A stretch of DNA of 64,000 nucleotides, taken from assembly GCF_900105345.1 (NCBI RefSeq), contig NZ_FNSN01000003.1:434001-498000 (forward strand), given 5' to 3'. Within the stretch, counting starts at the first letter, position 1. Each line of letters opens with the position of its first letter. The notes beneath the pieces are model-generated. The model ran no database searches and was not told the DNA's origin. It saw nothing but the letters and a program-made list of their open reading frames with translations. The translations under genes were made by a program, and so were the position numbers. This stretch comes from Arthrobacter woluwensis. Lineage in GTDB: Bacteria; Actinomycetota; Actinomycetes; Actinomycetales; Micrococcaceae. Positions 62,377 through 64,000 of the stretch are shown one piece after another.

Positions 62377-63041
62377 TGCAGCCAGCGCCTGCTTTCTGGA
62401 CTCGTCTCCGATCTGAGTTCTCCGATGAAGGACTCCCAACGGCGTTCCTCAGGATCGTCGACGATTTCGGTGTGGAAGAGGTGGGAGGAACTTTCCATCG
62501 CGTGGAAACGGAGATCCTCCCAGCCGAGGGACTCCCATTTCAGTGCCGCGTGCGGCACGACCAGGGGGTCCCGGGTGGCGTAGAGAACTCTAACCCGCAC
62601 GTCCGGAACGTCGTGGTCGCACGGCAGGTAGCGGTCGACAGCGGCAAGATGGGTGACCAGGCGCTGCCCGCTTCTGCCCTTGATCCCCGGCCCCGGTGCG
62701 GCGATACGCGGTCTGGTCACGCCGGGGAGCCACCATGGAGCGGTCGCTGCGAGAACGACGACGTCGATCAATTGGTCGATAGCCGGCCCCAGTTGGCGGC
62801 AGATCTCGTAGGCTACGGTTCCGCCCATGCTGTGCCCGTACAGAACGCGCGGGCCTGTGGCCCGGACGGTCGTCCGGGCCACAAGGTCTGAGATGGCGTG
62901 GTGCGCGAAGTCCTCGATGGTGGACCCCGTGCCGGCGAACCGAAGGGGCGTGACCGTGGAGTCGCCTGTGCGCAGGGCTGCTCGGAGGTTACGGGGAACG
63001 CAGGGCAAGCCTCCCGCGTGGTGCAGGTAGTAGATCTGCAT
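62373..63041 (-). CDS. Type II thioesterase / alpha-beta hydrolase
   Basis: 222-residue stand-alone thioesterase of the kind found in polyketide and peptide clusters. The N-terminus MQIYYLHHAGGLPCVPRNLR is the family's L-x-x-H-A-G-G signature, the nucleophile elbow is VLYGHSMGGTVAYEI (Ser about 92), and the catalytic His lies in SSSHLFHTEI near residue 190. Such enzymes remove stalled or misprimed acyl groups from carrier proteins, here presumably the ACP at 58418. It lies 33 bases after the exporter gene. Confidence 0.87.
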   Translation of the reverse strand: MQIYYLHHAGGLPCVPRNLRAALRTGDSTVTPLRFAGTGSTIEDFAHHAISDLVARTTVRATGPRVLYGHSMGGTVAYEICRQLGPAIDQLIDVVVLAATAPWWLPGVTRPRIAAPGPGIKGRSGQRLVTHLAAVDRYLPCDHDVPDVRVRVLYATRDPLVVPHAALKWESLGWEDLRFHAMESSSHLFHTEIVDDPEERRWESFIGELRSETSPESRRWLQ

Positions 63042-63074
63042 CTGGTCAGAACCCTCGATTCCCGTGACTCCGGT

Positions 63075-64000
63075 TCAGTTGACGGCGGTCGCTTTACGGT
63101 CCTCGTGCGGTGCCTCGACGGCGGCCTGTGCCGAACTGCGGACGGACGCCGCGATCAGGAGGCCGAGGAGAAGCAGGACGACGATCCCCGCCATGCCCGC
63201 CGTCGTGAAGTCCAGGGTGAGTGCGCCCACCGTGGTGTGGCCGGCCGCTGTCGCAGCCGCGACGAGAACTGCCAAGCCGACCGCGCCTCCGATCTGCTGC
63301 CCCGAGGTCGCGATGCCGGAGCCGACGCCCTGGTCGGCGGCAGGGATCTCGGCCGTGGCTACGGAGTACATCACCGTGAACACGACGCCTTGGGCGAGGC
63401 TGAGGACAGCGAAAGGAAGTGCCCCGAGGAGGACGGGCCCTCGGGCCGCCATGACGATTCCCGTCAGAATCGTGCCGACCGCGCCCACACTCCAGGCGAG
63501 TGCGAGAATCCGTCGGCTGGACCAGATGTTGCTCAGACGCCCTCCGATCATCGTGCCCAGCAGCACACAGGCCGAGGGGAGCATGAAGATCAGACCGGTG
63601 GCCAGAGGGTCCACATGGGCGATCTGCTGAAGGTAGATGGTGATGAAGAACGGAAGCGCCCCGAATGAGGCCATGAACACGAAGGTCGTCGCGGTGCCGG
63701 TGCGCAGTCCGGCGTTGCTGAAGAGGGCCAGCGGAACGAGAGGTGAGGCGACTCTTCGTTCGATGACGACGAACAGGACCAGGAGGATGATTCCCGCGAG
63801 GAGCGGAAGGAGGGTTCCGGGCGCCGCCCAGCCGATCTCCGGGGCTTGAACCATGCCGTAGACGATGGCCAGGATGCCGGCGGTGGACGTCACCGCGCCG
63901 GGGATGTCCAGGCGGGTTTTCGCGGTCGAGGGCTGGTCGGCGGGCAGGAAGAAGAACGCTGCGCCGGCCCCGATGAGGCCGAGCGGGACGTTGACGAAGA
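63075..64000 (-). CDS. EmrB/QacA-type MFS exporter (partial)
   Basis: The C-terminal 308 codons of a DHA2-class (14-helix) transporter; the 5' part is beyond the right edge. Visible: FVNVPLGLIGAGAAFFFLP (the F-x-x-N-x-P family segment at the start of the middle region), GALPFFITIYLQQIAHVDPL, and ADQGVGSGIATSGQQIGGAV, close to the QQIGGAxG motif of EmrB proteins. It precedes the thioesterase, regulator and hydrolase genes on the same strand. It probably exports the cluster product or gives self-resistance. Confidence 0.88.
   Translation of the reverse strand, partial: FVNVPLGLIGAGAAFFFLPADQPSTAKTRLDIPGAVTSTAGILAIVYGMVQAPEIGWAAPGTLLPLLAGIILLVLFVVIERRVASPLVPLALFSNAGLRTGTATTFVFMASFGALPFFITIYLQQIAHVDPLATGLIFMLPSACVLLGTMIGGRLSNIWSSRRILALAWSVGAVGTILTGIVMAARGPVLLGALPFAVLSLAQGVVFTVMYSVATAEIPAADQGVGSGIATSGQQIGGAVGLAVLVAAATAAGHTTVGALTLDFTTAGMAGIVVLLLLGLLIAASVRSSAQAAVEAPHEDRKATAVN

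Overview
The window is high-GC, densely packed DNA in which third codon positions are strongly G/C-biased. Gene content points to an actinobacterium of the Micrococcaceae, most likely Arthrobacter or a close relative. Supporting features are the fused oligopeptide-ABC ATPase, paired FluC proteins, an IdeR/DtxR-type iron box, DnaA boxes matching the actinobacterial consensus and many long-stem intergenic palindromes. I see no rRNA, tRNA, CRISPR array or intact insertion sequence. The genus is an inference from gene families; no marker gene was available to test it.

Layout. 0-10 kb: the 5' end of a histidine phosphatase, purB, a WXG100-like protein coupled to an esterase, a holin-like membrane protein, a HisC-type aminotransferase, and a three-gene 2-oxoacid dehydrogenase operon (E1 alpha, E1 beta, E2) preceded by a perfect 15-bp inverted repeat. 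10-19 kb: UspA, then a peptide ABC transporter operon (two permeases, one fused double ATPase, two tandem paralogous lipoproteins). 19-30 kb: Gfo/Idh/MocA dehydrogenase, an ABC-F ATPase with a frameshifted 5' end, alanine dehydrogenase divergent from a PucR-type regulator, ptsI/ptsH, and the amino-acid permease cycA. 30-42 kb: a MarR-MFS efflux pair, NCS1 permease, siderophore-interacting protein behind an iron box, another MFS protein, a flavin disulfide-reductase-like enzyme, and an OpuC-type osmoprotectant importer. 42-56 kb: zinc alcohol dehydrogenase with NCS1 permease and divergent TetR, assorted single genes, a UvrA-like ATPase, a secreted M4 metalloprotease, two FluC genes and catalase.

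56-64 kb is the accessory part. Base composition and codon use relax here. It opens with the remains of a toxin-antitoxin pair and an unrecognised single-pass membrane protein. A leftward cluster follows: AvrD-family protein, FabH-like ketoacyl synthase, acyl carrier protein and HAD phosphatase in one tight unit. Immediately upstream lie a metallo-beta-lactamase-fold hydrolase, an XRE/MmyB-like regulator, a stand-alone thioesterase and an EmrB-type exporter that runs off the window. AvrD directs synthesis of the acylated-sugar signals called syringolides in Pseudomonas. The set therefore looks like a self-contained system to make, export, sense and possibly hydrolyse an acyl-sugar or butyrolactone-like small molecule. 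This is the strongest candidate for an undescribed system in the window; the functional link is inference from gene order and family knowledge.

Regulatory structure is rich. The MarR gene appears leaderless, with two tandem operators over its promoter. Short ORFs overlap the first genes of two ABC-transporter operons. At least four intergenic palindromes share a similar architecture. A roughly 120-bp sequence occurs as two diverged inverted copies beside alanine dehydrogenase.
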